NCBI RefSeq assembly: GCF_018991925.1
Contig: NW_024736071.1
Span: 16,241,402 to 16,305,401, forward strand
DNA: 64,000 bases
Source of the DNA: Homarus americanus
Lineage: Eukaryota > Arthropoda > Malacostraca > Decapoda > Nephropidae
Direction: 5' to 3'
The notes beneath the pieces were generated by a model. That model saw only the letters and a program-made list of their open reading frames with translations, searched no databases and was not told the origin of the DNA. A program made the position numbers and the translations under genes. This document shows positions 23,472 through 35,960 of this stretch, in pieces (the stretch's first letter is position 1; each line of letters starts with the position of its first letter).

Positions 23472-25219
23472 CTATTATTACACTGTTACTACTGTTACAA
23501 CTATTATATCTATTACTACTTACTATTAATGGTTAAGACGAGTCGTGGTTGGGAACATCCAACACCTGTGGTAAAAGTTTAATAATATATCTTCAGGTGA
23601 CACAGAGAGCTTGGAGGAGATGACGAGGGAGAAGAATATTACCTTACGTCTCTGAGGAACTATTGATAACAGTGTCAGAAAAGGAAAAGTTTATCAGAAG
23701 TAATATCGGCGGTGAGAGCACACTAGTAACACAGGTAATATCTACAAGAGTGTACGATACAATGTTATTACCTCCACAACCTTCACGACCACAGTGACAG
23801 TAATATAGGTGCAGTTAGTGTTGGGAAATGGTCACATGATTAGTGGTGTAAATAGCCCTTTTAGAGATGGCAAACCATAGGCACTCAGAGGTTTAAGGCG
23901 TCAAAGGATGAGCTTGAGGCTATGATAGTATTGAACACCTCTTGAGAAACCCTGCAGCTCCCAACACTCACTACACCTCGTGACCCAGTGAAAACAAGCG
24001 GCAAAAACTTGTCATGTTTGCTCACCGCGCTCTGCCATCCACAACACCCTCAGACCCACAACCAAGATACACAACACGGAAACTTTCTCCTCTCAGCTGA
24101 GTTTAGGACGATGACCTCTGTTAGGCCACCCAGGAGGTACCTCACGCCCTCCAGCCAGTGACGACCTCCTCCGTGTAATGATATTTTGTTTATAAGTTGA
24201 TACATATGTGATGAGTCTCAGGAGTATATCTCCCGGTTATGTCTTAAAATACATCTGACTCTCTTCTGAATATACCTGCTGTCTCGTATTTACTGTGACA
24301 CTAACTTTCTATTTTGTTTAACTGTGATAGCTACACCTGTTGTATTATCTAAACCATGATTGATACTTGCTCTTTGGTTCAACTTGACAGATACCTGATG
24401 TGTAACTTTTAGTCTCAGTGTTATCAATTGACAGTATTGTCGACAAGTTTCATTTGATTGGTTGCATAATGAGTAACTGCTGTTCTATTGGTCTTTAATT
24501 TACATCAATCACTAGACGTGTACCTTATGCATAAAGGAAAGGAATTCAGTGGACAATATCACTTACACTTTAGTCACTGATGTATACTGGAATATGCGAG
24601 AGGTAGTACCGAACGAATTCCGACCGAAGTACATATGAGAAATAAGTGGGTATCGTGTTTTATGTAGTTAATCCTAATGCTGGGAAGTTTACTCAAGATG
24701 TAAATAAATCAGATGATCATAATGTGTTAATTCACCTGCTACACCGCGGCTGTTTCTCAACCTAACACATATTCATCATTTTACAAACTTTTCTCCTTCT
24801 GTGTATCTTGCAAAGTGAAGAATGAGTTGAAATATCTCACCGTAAAATACTGTCGAAATTTTGAATGGTTTGGGATGTTGAAAGCATTAGATATTGAGTT
24901 TGAACGTTGATGCATAAAAGTATTTTTCAAGTATTGGGGGGAGTAGTAGTCGTGCTCGCTAGGCGCCAGGGACCTACAGCCTGTGTTTGAGGTGGGTTTA
25001 TTTACCTTACCTTTGCGGTGATGTTAGTTCAACGTGTAACTCAGTGGAATGCACCACATGAAAGAGATCAACAAGTATTTGCACCTCGGACTCATTCGCC
25101 GCGTGTCTAGAGAGCAGAGCACTGGTGAACCCGGACAAACTTACACAGGAAGTCGTGGCTTATAAGCTAATGCACCTGTCTGACACACTACTGCCGTTTG
25201 ATGGTAGTATCCTCTCTGC

Positions 25220-25221
<2 letters not shown>
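23472..25221. other. no feature seen
   Basis: Mixed composition, moderately GC-rich around 23940-24180. I could not find a convincing exon. No RNA motif. Confidence 0.45.

Positions 25222-25269
<48 letters not shown>
25222..25269. repeat. (CT)n microsatellite
   Basis: About 24 CT units. Confidence 0.97.
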
Positions 25270-25274
<5 letters not shown>

Positions 25275-28200
25275 GTCTAACGCAAGTAGATGCATAAAAC
25301 AACACCTTATCGTGGGTAAAAGTAGTACATAATGTTACGCAGTGCCTGAAGTAGGTGGAGTGACGAGTGCCATCTATTATGTATGTATATGATCGACCAG
25401 TATGGCAACTTGGTATAAGCGACACACCTGTAGTATCTTAAGGCATATTGTGTCTGGCTCTCTTACTACACCTTATGGACTCAAATATCCATATCACCTT
25501 ATCGAGGATGTCTACAGGTATCTTGAGACAGTACTTAGGCTGTGGATGGAGAGGTATCGAGTATATTTTTTTCTCTGTCGTGATAAGGAGATGTAACAAA
25601 GAAAAGGTTTAGGAGTTCTGTGTCAGCATTATTTATCAGTTTCCAGCCGGATCACAGTCGGAGAGACGTGCTCCTCCCAACAAAGATTCTGACGAGACTT
25701 AGACCTACAATTGTTAACATATATCGAGAGTCTTCAATCCTTTCGTGGCCTAAACTCGACCCAAGCGATAGCGTTTAATGCCGTGTTTATATTCGTACAT
25801 AGTCGTTAACTCACAAATAAACAAAGACAAATGCAATACCTCTTCTCCCTAATGGTAGAGAATAATAAATGAGGCTGGTAATAGTCCCTTTATCCTGTCA
25901 TCCAGCCCGTGTGGGACCTAGTAAAGAGTGTACCTGATGACAGAGATAAATTTATGTAAATGTGAGAATTACGGTTAAGTCGCCTCTCAAGTCTTGTCAA
26001 GAATGAGAACTAACAAGATCCTACAGATTAGACATGGGTCGCTACTGAGATGGATGTCCGTATCTTGGAGTAGGACAACCTTATTCTCTCAAGAACGACC
26101 AGAAGGACGTCCTCTTCCAGAAGCAGTTGTATCAGTATATCAGTGACTGGGGTGGCACGTGACTTGAGACGTTAATAGAAAGCGAATATTTACAGTGGGG
26201 GAATAATGGTGCTAAGAAATATTCGTGTTAGAAATATGAATAAACTTTTAACTCGAGTAAGAAAAGTGGCCATTACAACAATCCAGGTATAGTATTGCCC
26301 TAAGTAAGGTATTTTTCATAATATTTATGTCTCTGTTATTATTATGGCTCTCTTATCATAACATCTTCCTCGACGATTAAGACGTTACTCTAATATAATT
26401 TTCTTTATCTACAATACGTATTCTGTGTCGTATTTGTCTACCGTCTACCACAACACAACACTGACAGTTCCTCTTACAAATCATTACAGTGAAGAGTAAT
26501 TTTCTTGTTATTTTTCTGTCTAATAGTTCGTGTTCCTTGACTCTCTTAACTCCATATACCTCCAGTTCAGGTGTAAGTCTTCAGGTAAGATAAACTTTTA
26601 ATTGATCACGTGTGTATTGCACTCAGCTGAAGGATCACTTAAGCTTTCAACACAAAGGCGTCAAACTCAGAATTAAGGATGACATACAGAGCACGTAAGA
26701 GAACAGCCATCATCCTTGGTCGAGACTCTCACTGATGACATAAACAACATAATTGCCCTAACTACATAATGACATAATCTTGCATCGATCAGTGTCAGAA
26801 TTTTCACTGTCAGAGGTGATACTTGACGGACTGTATCTTCCTGTCTCATCTTCCTGTCCCAGCTGGCTTGAAACGGATGAGAAATAATATAAATAATCTT
26901 AATTTGATTTATTTTGTGTTATTCCTGATGTATTGGTCCTTTTTAGGTGAAGTAGATGATTGTTTGGACATATTTAATGATCTCTCGTGTAGTTGTCCAA
27001 TGATGTAGTAGTAGTAGTAGTAGTAGAAGCAACATTCCTAGAAGCTGACATCAGTGAATAAAACTTTCATGAATACAATTTGCATTAATAGCTCATCTGC
27101 AATTACTCATCATTACATCTGCCACCTGCATAGTTTAAAGCTTCAATTATTTTATCATAATTTAATAACTCACCAAACAGGTGCTTTGTTTAACTATGTG
27201 TTTATCAGCTTTAAGAGAGACTAAATGTTAGGTCTTGCTGGATGCTTTGTTACAACCTGTAGTTTATGATGGACAAACTTATAATTATTAGTGTGGTATA
27301 ATATTTATATATAAACTTTGGAAAAGATCATATATCGTGGCCCTTGGCAGTGATAATAATGAAGTAAAGAAAAATATATAATCCACAGGTCAAACATTTT
27401 CTCCTCGGAGTAAAACCTGTCAAAAATAATCCTTTAACTCGTGTGCAGACAACTCTTCCCTGATGCTTATTTATAAAACTTATCTATGACTACACGACCA
27501 GGCTGTGAGTGTCACCAGTTAATTTATTTTCATAACCAGGAAATGTCCGGTGATCAGCGGGTTAGTGGTGATATATAGTCTTAAGTTATTGTGAATTACT
27601 GGCAATGTAAGGTCGCTCAAGGTTCGGTGATGATGGGGGCCGCGGCGTGTGTTCCCGAGTGTATGGAGAATTGATTTTCCTTGGTCCTATGTGTGGCCAT
27701 TGACGATCCTGTTGACACTGTGTCCGGTATACCCAGGTGAGAGTACCGTGGCTCTATCGTCAGTGTTGATTCAGCTCCTCGTGGAGTGTTTGGTGAGGAT
27801 AAAGGACGTTTTTTTTAGCACCAGCCAACCATTTTACTCCAAGGGTCAGACACAAGTTACGGTTAACTTGCGCGAGGGTCACTTGACTTCACTGATCGGA
27901 TAACCTTCTGCTGACACGTTGGGGCATTGATGAACGATGCTGCTTGTTGAGGACGATGAGGCGATTGATTCACACAGATGGATGACTCGTGACAGTAGAG
28001 GAGCTAATTAAATAATGAAGGTGGGTTCAGGTAGTGGTCGTGAGTAATTCAAAGACCAATGATACAAGGTAGGGTAGTTTTATTTATAATTTTATTTATG
28101 TATGGCGGAATAGAAAAAGAATGTGTCAACTGATTTCCTTCCCACCTCTTCCCTCTCTACCTTGGTCTTTTCATTCTCCCTTCCATCTCCCTCATAGGAT

Positions 28201-28293
28201 CTATCTCTCCCTCATATGAACTCCCTCACCCTCCTGCCATAGGTAAATAATGTCCATGATGGATGTTTTTACTAGCGGGTCTCCCACGAGTAT
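25270..28293. other. spacer, no gene supported
   Basis: Includes (TAG)n at 27004-27026 and a GC-richer patch at 27600-27900 that opens with a hydrophobic run and has a donor-like CCCAG/GTGAGAG near 27736. No in-frame ATG or homologous domain makes this an exon call. Confidence 0.45.
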
Positions 28294-28650
28294 GGCTCTA
28301 GTATGAGGGTTGAAGTGGGTAGTTTCGGAGAGAGGGTCTGAACGGATGGTTTCACAAAGCCATCCGTTCAGACCCTCTTAAATTAAGTCATGTCTTAAAC
28401 CCCTCTCACTAAAGCTATCATCCACCCCCCTCTCCACGAAACTACCCACTTCAACCCTCTCACTAGAGCCACTCTCGCTCACTCCCTCTCCACGAGGCTA
28501 AACACTCCAGCTCCCTTACTAAAGCGGCACTTGTTCACTCCCTCTCCGTAGGGCAACGCTTCCTCCGGCCCTCTCCACGCAACCACCCTTTCAACTCCAT
28601 CACAAAGGCACATTCGTTCACTCCCTCTCCACTTCCATTAAGACTCTCCA
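28294..28650. repeat. diverged ~57-bp tandem array with an inverted unit
   Basis: From about 28408 onward, ~57-bp units share ACTAAAGC, CACTCCCTCTCCACG and CACTTCAACCCTCT phrases (four degenerate copies). The first piece, 28294-28336, is the reverse complement of 28428-28470 with four mismatches in 43 bases. 28331-28349 and 28360-28378 form a perfect 19-bp stem with a 10-base loop. The result is a nested hairpin at the left edge of the array. Confidence 0.85.
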
Positions 28651-29012
<362 letters not shown>

Positions 29013-29224
29013 AAGTTGCTTGAAGGATTTCCAGTCAGGCAGTTAATCAATCGTTCGTTCAGTCAGTCAGTTCACCAATCACTCGTCAGGATTTATCCAA
29101 TCTATCTCTTATTTTTTTTAGGATACCAGTATTATATATAACTACAAGATGTCATTTATATACAGTAATAGAAAAAAAAGACTGCCAGAAAAATAATTCT
29201 AAAATTAAATATTTTTTATGCATT

Positions 29225-29226
<2 letters not shown>

Positions 29227-29308
<82 letters not shown>

Positions 29309-29316
29309 ACACACAG
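29227..29316. repeat. (AC)n microsatellite
   Basis: About 44 AC units with one ATAC interruption near 29303. Confidence 0.97.
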
Positions 29317-29368
29317 TATCAATGTGGTTTACGCCCTTTAGTGTTAGGTGTATGATTCAGGTCACGTC

Positions 29369-29392
29369 CGCTAGGGGAGGGGGTGGGGGGGT
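29369..29392 (+). repeat. G-rich tract
   Basis: Runs of four, five and seven G in series. G-quadruplex-compatible. Confidence 0.55.
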
Positions 29393-29453
29393 TATAAGGT
29401 GGAGAAGGAGGATCATGCACAACACCAGCTACTGTAGAGATTATGGAACAGTT

Positions 29454-29563
29454 CATCCATCCATCCACCCATCCATCCATCCATCCATCCATCCATCCAC
29501 CATCCATCCATCCATCCATCCACCCATCCATCCATCCATCCATCCATCCACCCATCCATCCAT
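29454..29563. repeat. (ATCC)n microsatellite
   Basis: About 27 tetramer units with ACCC and ACC interruptions. It reads as His-Pro-Ser-Ile on + and Met-Asp-Gly-Trp on -, in frames created by the repeat. Confidence 0.96.
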
Positions 29564-29818
29564 CCTATATGCATCTGTAACTACATCGTGGTTACTTCTA
29601 CAACAAACACAGAGGTTGTCCTGGGTAATGAACAATGCCACAACAACGGTAATAACATGATATACAATGTTAAATAATTACAACGTTCACTGCCCTAAAG
29701 CGTAAGTATATAGGGAGAAAGTAAACACATTTTATATAGTATGATTACACTTTCCAGGTACTCACTGCCGCATTAATCTTACATGGGTGTGAGCTGGAAC
29801 ACATGAGTTACAGAGTTT

Positions 29819-29946
29819 ATGTGTAGGTGTGGTGTAGGTGTGGTGTAGGTGTGGTGTAGGTGTGGTGTAGGTGTGGTGTAGGTGTGGTGTAGGTGTGGTG
29901 TAGGTGTGGTGTAGGTGTGGTGTAGGTGTGGTGTAGGTATGTGTGG
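29819..29946. repeat. 11-bp minisatellite, ~11 units
   Basis: Tandem units of GTGTAGGTGTG, nearly invariant. The unit length of 11 and lack of stops keep the minus frames open. Confidence 0.95.
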
Positions 29947-30880
29947 TGGTTCAGCATAGTGAACAAGGGAGATTTTTTCATTGTGAATTAGAGGGTCAAA
30001 AAATAGCTTGCTTAGTCTACCTATGGCAGATATTACTCTGTTTTTTTGGTATAATCGGTAATAAAATATCCGATATTTTAAAGATATTTGCATATGATTT
30101 TAGCCGCCGTGATGCAGTATAACGGGGGAATTGTACTGTGTAATGGATTAACATTATTCTTATTACGTAAATATAACCAGAACAAAGATAGACAAAATAT
30201 ATAAAAGGGAATTTTACTTCAATTAAAATAAATAAAACAAAATTCCCTTCCCCAGTATTGTCATTGATGGACCAAGTTGACACAGTGATAAAACTTCCCT
30301 GATCCACTGAGACATCTGGTCGAGTCTCCCAGTGTATCCTGAGGGGGGAGGGGGGGGCTGTCTTGACCCTCATACAAACTTCCAGCAGGAGAAGCAGGAG
30401 TTTGGGGAGTGAGGTCCTTAACTGCTTATACTGTACTATCGTCTTCTGTTGACGGTGAAATTACCATATTGGGATGTGAGTTGGTTCTTGTAAGTTACTT
30501 AATATATTACATAAAATAGGGATAATTGCCTAATAAACTAGTGTCTATCTAGCTATCTCGTTATTATATATATAATGAATTTATCCCTTTGTAACTGATA
30601 TTGTTTATTATTTTTATTTGTATTGTAATTCTTGTAAACACCAAAAGTCGTTCTCATACAAAACCTATGAAGGTATTTAGCCTTTATAGGTTCTGAGTCT
30701 CCTTAACAAAATATTAACAAGATATTTAAGACAACTGATTCCTTGATATCGACATGTGAACAGGTAAAAAAACAACTAAAATCCTTGAATCTCTATTATT
30801 TTGATTGCATTTTATCACGCAGATGTGATTTTCTCTCTAAAAATATGTGCTGCACATTTCATATATACACATATGTGGTT
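29947..30880. other. no feature seen
   Basis: AT-rich spacer with a G-rich tract at 30342-30357. Confidence 0.5.
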
Positions 30881-31164
30881 GTTTGATCCTTTTTTTTCAA
30901 TAGCCTCTGATGAACCCAGAACATTAATTTCGAGAGAGCAAATAAAAAAATTCTGGGACTAGTGAAAAGCAGCAAATATGATTAAATTTAATGAATCCGC
31001 CGTAAATGAGACAGAACCATTTTTTCCTTTTGGGGTTTTGGTCCCGACAAATTGTGATATTCTCCCTGCCTCCCCCGGCGGCTGACAGCTCTGTTGCTCT
31101 ACTGCTCATGTTGAGGCCACAGGTTCGTGTGATTGGGCCTCTCCATATGATGATATTTATATAT
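30881..31164. mobile_element. foldback element, left arm
   Basis: Reverse complement of 31386-31664. Between 30898 and 31164 I count three mismatches in about 267 bases. The outermost part (30881-30897) also matches apart from a poly-T length difference. It contains a 61-codon minus-strand open frame that is repeated, with one residue changed, in the other arm. No transposase is present, so this is a non-autonomous foldback or MITE-like element, or a recent inverted duplication. No clear target-site duplication was found. Confidence 0.85.
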
Positions 31165-31385
31165 ACCTTATATATCTGATAGTGTGTCCCTGTAAATACA
31201 GATAAGTTATCACTATATCATAATCACCGCTATTCATCTGTGTGTGTGTGTGTGTGTGTCAGCGCCATAACTCCAAAACCACGAAATTTACAGACCCTGA
31301 AACTTTGCATGAATACTAATGGGAGCCTGGCAGTGTGCGCCTCGTTGGGGGAGATAGATAGATAGACAATCATAATATACGCTTT
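31165..31385. mobile_element. foldback element, spacer
   Basis: About 220 bases separating the arms. Contains (GT)n at 31238-31259 and, on the minus strand at 31256-31283, the phrase TTTTGGAGTTATGGC shared with 22742-22757. The spacer may therefore contain a piece of an older interspersed repeat. Confidence 0.6.
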
Positions 31386-31664
31386 ATATAAATATGATCA
31401 TATGGATAGGCCCAATCACACGAACCTGTGGCCTCAACATGAGCAGTAGAGCAACAGAGCTGTCAGCCGCCGGGGGAGGCAGGGAGAATATCACAATTTG
31501 TCTGGACCAAAACCCCAAAAGGAAAAAATGGTTCTGTCTCATTTACGGCGGATTCATTAAATTTAATCATATTTGCTGCTTTTCACTAGTCCCAGAATTT
31601 TTTTATTTGCTCTCTCGAAATTAATGTTCTGGGTTCATCAGAGGCTATTGAAAAAAAAACAGGA
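31386..31664. mobile_element. foldback element, right arm
   Basis: Near-perfect reverse complement of the left arm. Ends in a run of nine A and then a (TA)n array. Transcription across both arms would give a very stable long hairpin. Its 61-codon plus-strand open frame (31442-31624 region) mirrors that of the left arm. Confidence 0.85.
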
Positions 31665-31671
31665 TAAAACA

Positions 31672-31818
<147 letters not shown>

Positions 31819-31901
<83 letters not shown>
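31819..31901. repeat. (TA)n microsatellite
   Basis: About 41 uninterrupted TA units. Confidence 0.97.
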
Positions 31902-31906
<5 letters not shown>

Positions 31907-32614
31907 GCCCAGTTAAAGTGTAACAATTTGCCACTTCGTACAGACAGCTGATATATACAATGGTGCCACAGACAAAAGTTTAAGCAGACAACATTTACTA
32001 CCGCCCCTTACTGTCAGACAGAGGCACCAATGGTCATGAGACCTGTCAGTCTGTCTGTCGTAGCTTTATTAATGTAATGAAGGAGAATACAAAGTGATGA
32101 ACATTCCTTCTGTCACAAAGGACGTTCTATCCTTCATTCATACCGTGAAAAAACATTATTTTCCTGAGTCATACCATGATCACCTAACACTCTTTCATTT
32201 AGCTCGTGAGGAGACTTGTGACCATAAGTTGTTTACGTAGTATTATAGGTATGTCTTCAGGTGACAATCACTTTACGTTGTAGTTTATGCTGTGTTACCG
32301 TAATGTCCCATCACATTATCCTCACAGTAATTACCTACTACATGACTGGTTGCAACAATGTATAGCATCACGACACGACACATCATCATCATCATCATCA
32401 TCACTCCTGTAAGTGTGTGTGTGTGTAATAATAATAATAATAATAATTAACGGTTTATTGAAAAAGTTCTGCAGCCCGAAGGCTGAAAATATACATTGGA
32501 CATAAATGACTTATTACATACATTGGTGGTTTAACAAAAGCCTTCATTAGAGAAAGGTAAAGGAACATACAGTGAACGTACAAATTAATGTAGGTGTTGA
32601 ACAGCAAACTCGTA
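31902..32614. other. spacer with small trinucleotide repeats
   Basis: (CAT)n at 32382-32403, (GT)n at 32413-32426 and (AAT)n at 32427-32447. No gene seen. Confidence 0.6.
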
Positions 32615-33222
32615 GTGTAGTAACTCCCTCCCAGATGGTGGTAGGAGGAACTCACGTGGTGTAGTAGTTCCCTCAGATGGTGTTGTGAGGGACCTGGCGT
32701 GGTGTAGTAATTCCCTCGCAGATGGTGTTATGAGGGGCCTCACGTGGTGTAGTAATTCCCTCACAGATGGTGTTATGAGGGGCCTCACGTGATGTAGTAA
32801 CTCCCTCACAGATGGTGTTATGAGGGGCATCACGTGGTGTAGTAATTACCTCACAGATGGTGTTATGAGGGACCTCACGTGGTGTAGTAATTACCTCACA
32901 GATGGTGTTATGAGGGACCTCACGTGGTGTAGTAATTACCTCACAGATGGTGTTATGAGGGGCCTCACGTGGTGTAGTAACGCCCTCACAGATGGTGTTA
33001 TGAGGAGCATCACGTGGTGTAGTAATTCCCTCACAGATGGTGTTATGAGGAGCCTGACGTGGTGTAGTAATTCCCTCACAGATGGTGTTATGAGGGAACT
33101 CACGTGGTGTAGTAATTCCCTCACAGATGGTGTGATGAGGGACTTGACGTGGTGTAGTAATTCCCTCACATATGGTGTTATGAGGGACATGTGGTGTAGT
33201 AATTCCCTCACAGATGGTGTTA
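32615..33222. repeat. 45-bp minisatellite, ~13 units
   Basis: Tandem 45-bp units containing CACGTGGTGTAGTAATTCCC then TCACAGATGGTGTTATGAGG, with few substitutions (ATTCCC/ATTACC, GGGGCC/GGGACC). The first two units are the most diverged. Because 45 is a multiple of 3 and the unit lacks stops, both strands read 15-residue protein repeats over 90-200 codons. No flanking exon structure or start context supports a gene. Confidence 0.95.
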
Positions 33223-33587
33223 TATGAGTCAGGTTTGGTCTTAGGCCTTCCTATCGTAGACGGATTAACACATCGCTGGTTGTTGTTGGGTCTCACGGGC
33301 CGTTATCACTGGGTACCTGGGACCGCACTGTGTGAAGGTTAACTTGGGTACGATTGTTACTGTTGAGTTGTTCTCACTGACTTAAGCACTGTTCACCACT
33401 GTTCACCTCTGTTTAACACTGGTTCCCTTCCTTTCCTAAATGAAATTGTAACTTCTGGCGAGAACTTGTTGATATTCCGGTGGGGAGGAGGGTTCAGGGG
33501 AGGGGGTTGGTATGGGCCAACTTAACAGTTGACCTGGCTGCTCCGAGAGGAGCGCCAGGTACGTCTTGACCCTTCGGTCTGTCAAGG

Positions 33588-33588
<1 letters not shown>
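33223..33588. other. no feature seen
   Basis: GC-moderate spacer with a G-rich stretch at 33480-33510. Confidence 0.5.

Positions 33589-33672
<84 letters not shown>
33589..33672. repeat. (GT)n microsatellite
   Basis: About 41 GT units. Confidence 0.97.
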
Positions 33673-33674
<2 letters not shown>

Positions 33675-34565
33675 CTCCCCACTAATATGTAATACAATAT
33701 TTAGTGAATAATACCGCGTTCAAAACAGGATGTTGGATTTAATTATTTTCTTCTATAGGGAAACAAAATTCAAATTTCCTGCATTAGTACGACCAATTAA
33801 TTTACATATGTAAGACTATAATTTCGACGAATAAACATCCTATCCAGAATTAGTTACCATTAATTCACTTGTAAGATGTAAATATATTGTTATCAGAAGC
33901 AGCCCTTAATTATATTTAGATATTTCAAACACTTTCTTTTTTTGTGGGGTCAGGTATGAACTGCAAATTAGCAACTTCATTTCGGTGGAAAAAAAAATTA
34001 TGTAAACTAATATTGGCACTCAGGTTTCCAGCCATCATGAAATAATTTGAGCTGGCGGCTTTTTTTTTCGATACACGGGAAAAAATATGTATTTGGGAAT
34101 GAGAAAAAAATATATCAGTATTTCTGAATTATATTATATATTGGTAGATGTTATGTGTTAGGTGATGATTATTGTACTCATGTTTGTTATATAGACGGGT
34201 TTAGACAGATGATGACCCCTGGTAGTTTGGGACAGATGTTTATTATTAGTTTCAATAAAAAGTGACGTTGTTAAGTCCACATGGTCGAGGCACTAATCCA
34301 AGGTAGAGGAGGAAGAGGTGGAAACTGGTCCTTACTGGCCCCCCTATCCTCCCTCCCCCTCCCTGTAGTGGACTTTAAACCCTCACCATAAAGGTCACAC
34401 TTGACGTATTTCCTTAATGGCCTTTTACTCTCATGTCTTGTTCTCGAGGGTTTAAAAGCTTCTCGCCTTTATTCAACCCGACCATTTACCAAAGCTGACT
34501 CCTTATCCCACTCTGTCCTACGAATACGTATTTACTCGAGGAAGACAAGGATGTTTCCAGTGTCT
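33673..34565. other. no feature seen
   Basis: AT-rich spacer with poly-A/T runs. Confidence 0.5.
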
Positions 34566-34670
34566 ATATAGGGTGTTCCAGAAAAATGTCCTTCCCTCCC
34601 TCCCTCCCTTCCTTCCCTCCTTCCTAGTATAAATGTACCGGAGTCTCAGGTTAAACTTGGAGGATAAATT
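34566..34670 (+). mobile_element. MITE end, degraded copy
   Basis: Begins TATAGGGTGTTCCAGAAAAA followed by TGTCC and (TCCC)n, the same order as the left end of the element at 61751-61914. The far end is only vaguely similar (GTCTCAGG then GGAGGATAAATTT), so this copy seems to have lost its second terminal repeat. Confidence 0.5.
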
Positions 34671-34708
34671 TCCATTGGTTAATATGGTAAGACTTTTTCA
34701 CTTGTGTC

Positions 34709-34801
34709 ATTCATTCACTCACTCACTCACTCACCCACCCACTCACCCACTCACTCACCCACTCACTCACTCACTCACTCACTCACTCACTCACTCACTC
34801 A
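34709..34801. repeat. (ACTC)n microsatellite
   Basis: About 23 tetramer units with ACCC interruptions. Confidence 0.96.
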
Positions 34802-35153
34802 CGGAGAGATAAATATTTCCACACATGGGTCGTATATCACTAAATTTTCTTTACCTGTTCTACTTTATTTTGTCATTAATATATCCCTAACACTTCTCAT
34901 TCTTCGATTTTATTTTATATTTTTCAGATAATATTAAGTCGTGTGTTAGCGAAGTACGTACGTGGAAAAGTACGTGTGTGTGTGTACAAGTGTATGTGTG
35001 CGTATATGAGCGTATGCGGGAGTGTGTATATACTGTATATGTGTTTATGTATACTTTTATTAGTGTGTTTGTTTTTATGTGTTGTATAAGTAATTTTATG
35101 AGTGTTTGTTTAGTGTATACTCTGTCTAATTGTGTATACATAGGTGTAATAAA

Positions 35154-35155
<2 letters not shown>
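34802..35155. other. TG-rich spacer
   Basis: Imperfect GTGTATATG-rich DNA from 34970 onward. The Cys/Val-rich frame here is a low-complexity artefact. Confidence 0.6.

Positions 35156-35198
<43 letters not shown>
35156..35198. repeat. (GT)n microsatellite
   Basis: About 20 GT units with a TATAT interruption. Confidence 0.95.
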
Positions 35199-35202
<4 letters not shown>

Positions 35203-35279
35203 TTACTGATACATTTAACCCTTTACATTAAGTCTTCTTTATCAACTTCTCTGTTTATTATCATTCTGACTTATTTTCC

Positions 35280-35960
35280 CTAACATTAACATTAATCCTT
35301 TCTCTGTCTTCTCTCTCCATCCTTCTTATCTCTTGTTTCTTCGTCTAATCCTCATTTTCCATCACCTTTCCCTTCATTTGTCTTGACTGTCTTCATTATT
35401 TATTATTCTATCCTTCGTTATCCCTTCTTCCCTCCTTCTAATTATCCTTCTCTTATGTTTCCCCCATCTCCTTCCCTCACTTATCGTCTTTACCATCTCT
35501 CCTTTCATACTCTTTATCCTTATGTTCGTAATCTCATCTTTACCCATTATGGTTTTTCTGTCCCTTTGATTTACTTCTCCTCCTCCTCTTTCCCTTCACC
35601 CCCCCTCCTCCATATCCCCTTCTTGTTATCACCCCTCCTCCCCCATTCACCTCCCCCTTCAATTACTCCTCGTTACAGCCATCCCCATTCTCTCCAATCG
35701 AACTGAGATATCTCGCTGTTCGCATACTCCCCCCTTCTCATTCCTCCTTATTCCTCCCCACTCTCCCTCATTCTCCCTCACCCCTCTTCACTCTCCCTTA
35801 TCCCCCCCCCTCACTCTCCCCCATCTCTCATTCTCCCCATTCCTCCTCATTCACCCTCATCTCTTCCCCGTTTACGCTAGTTCTCTCCTTCGACCACTCC
35901 ATTAGCAGCTCTTCACCCTCCCTTCACTCTGCCTCTATCAAGCTCTCGTCAGATATTGCC
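35280..35960. repeat. pyrimidine-rich tract
   Basis: About 680 bases strongly biased to C and T on the + strand, with many TCCCTCATTCTCC-like words at 35740-35870. Could form triplex (H-DNA) structures. Any Ser/Pro/Leu-rich frames are artefacts. Confidence 0.75.

Noticed and set aside
30924..31109. Conserved 61-codon protein present in both foldback arms
   Set aside because: The two frames agree because the arms are recent copies, so their similarity is no evidence of selection on a protein.
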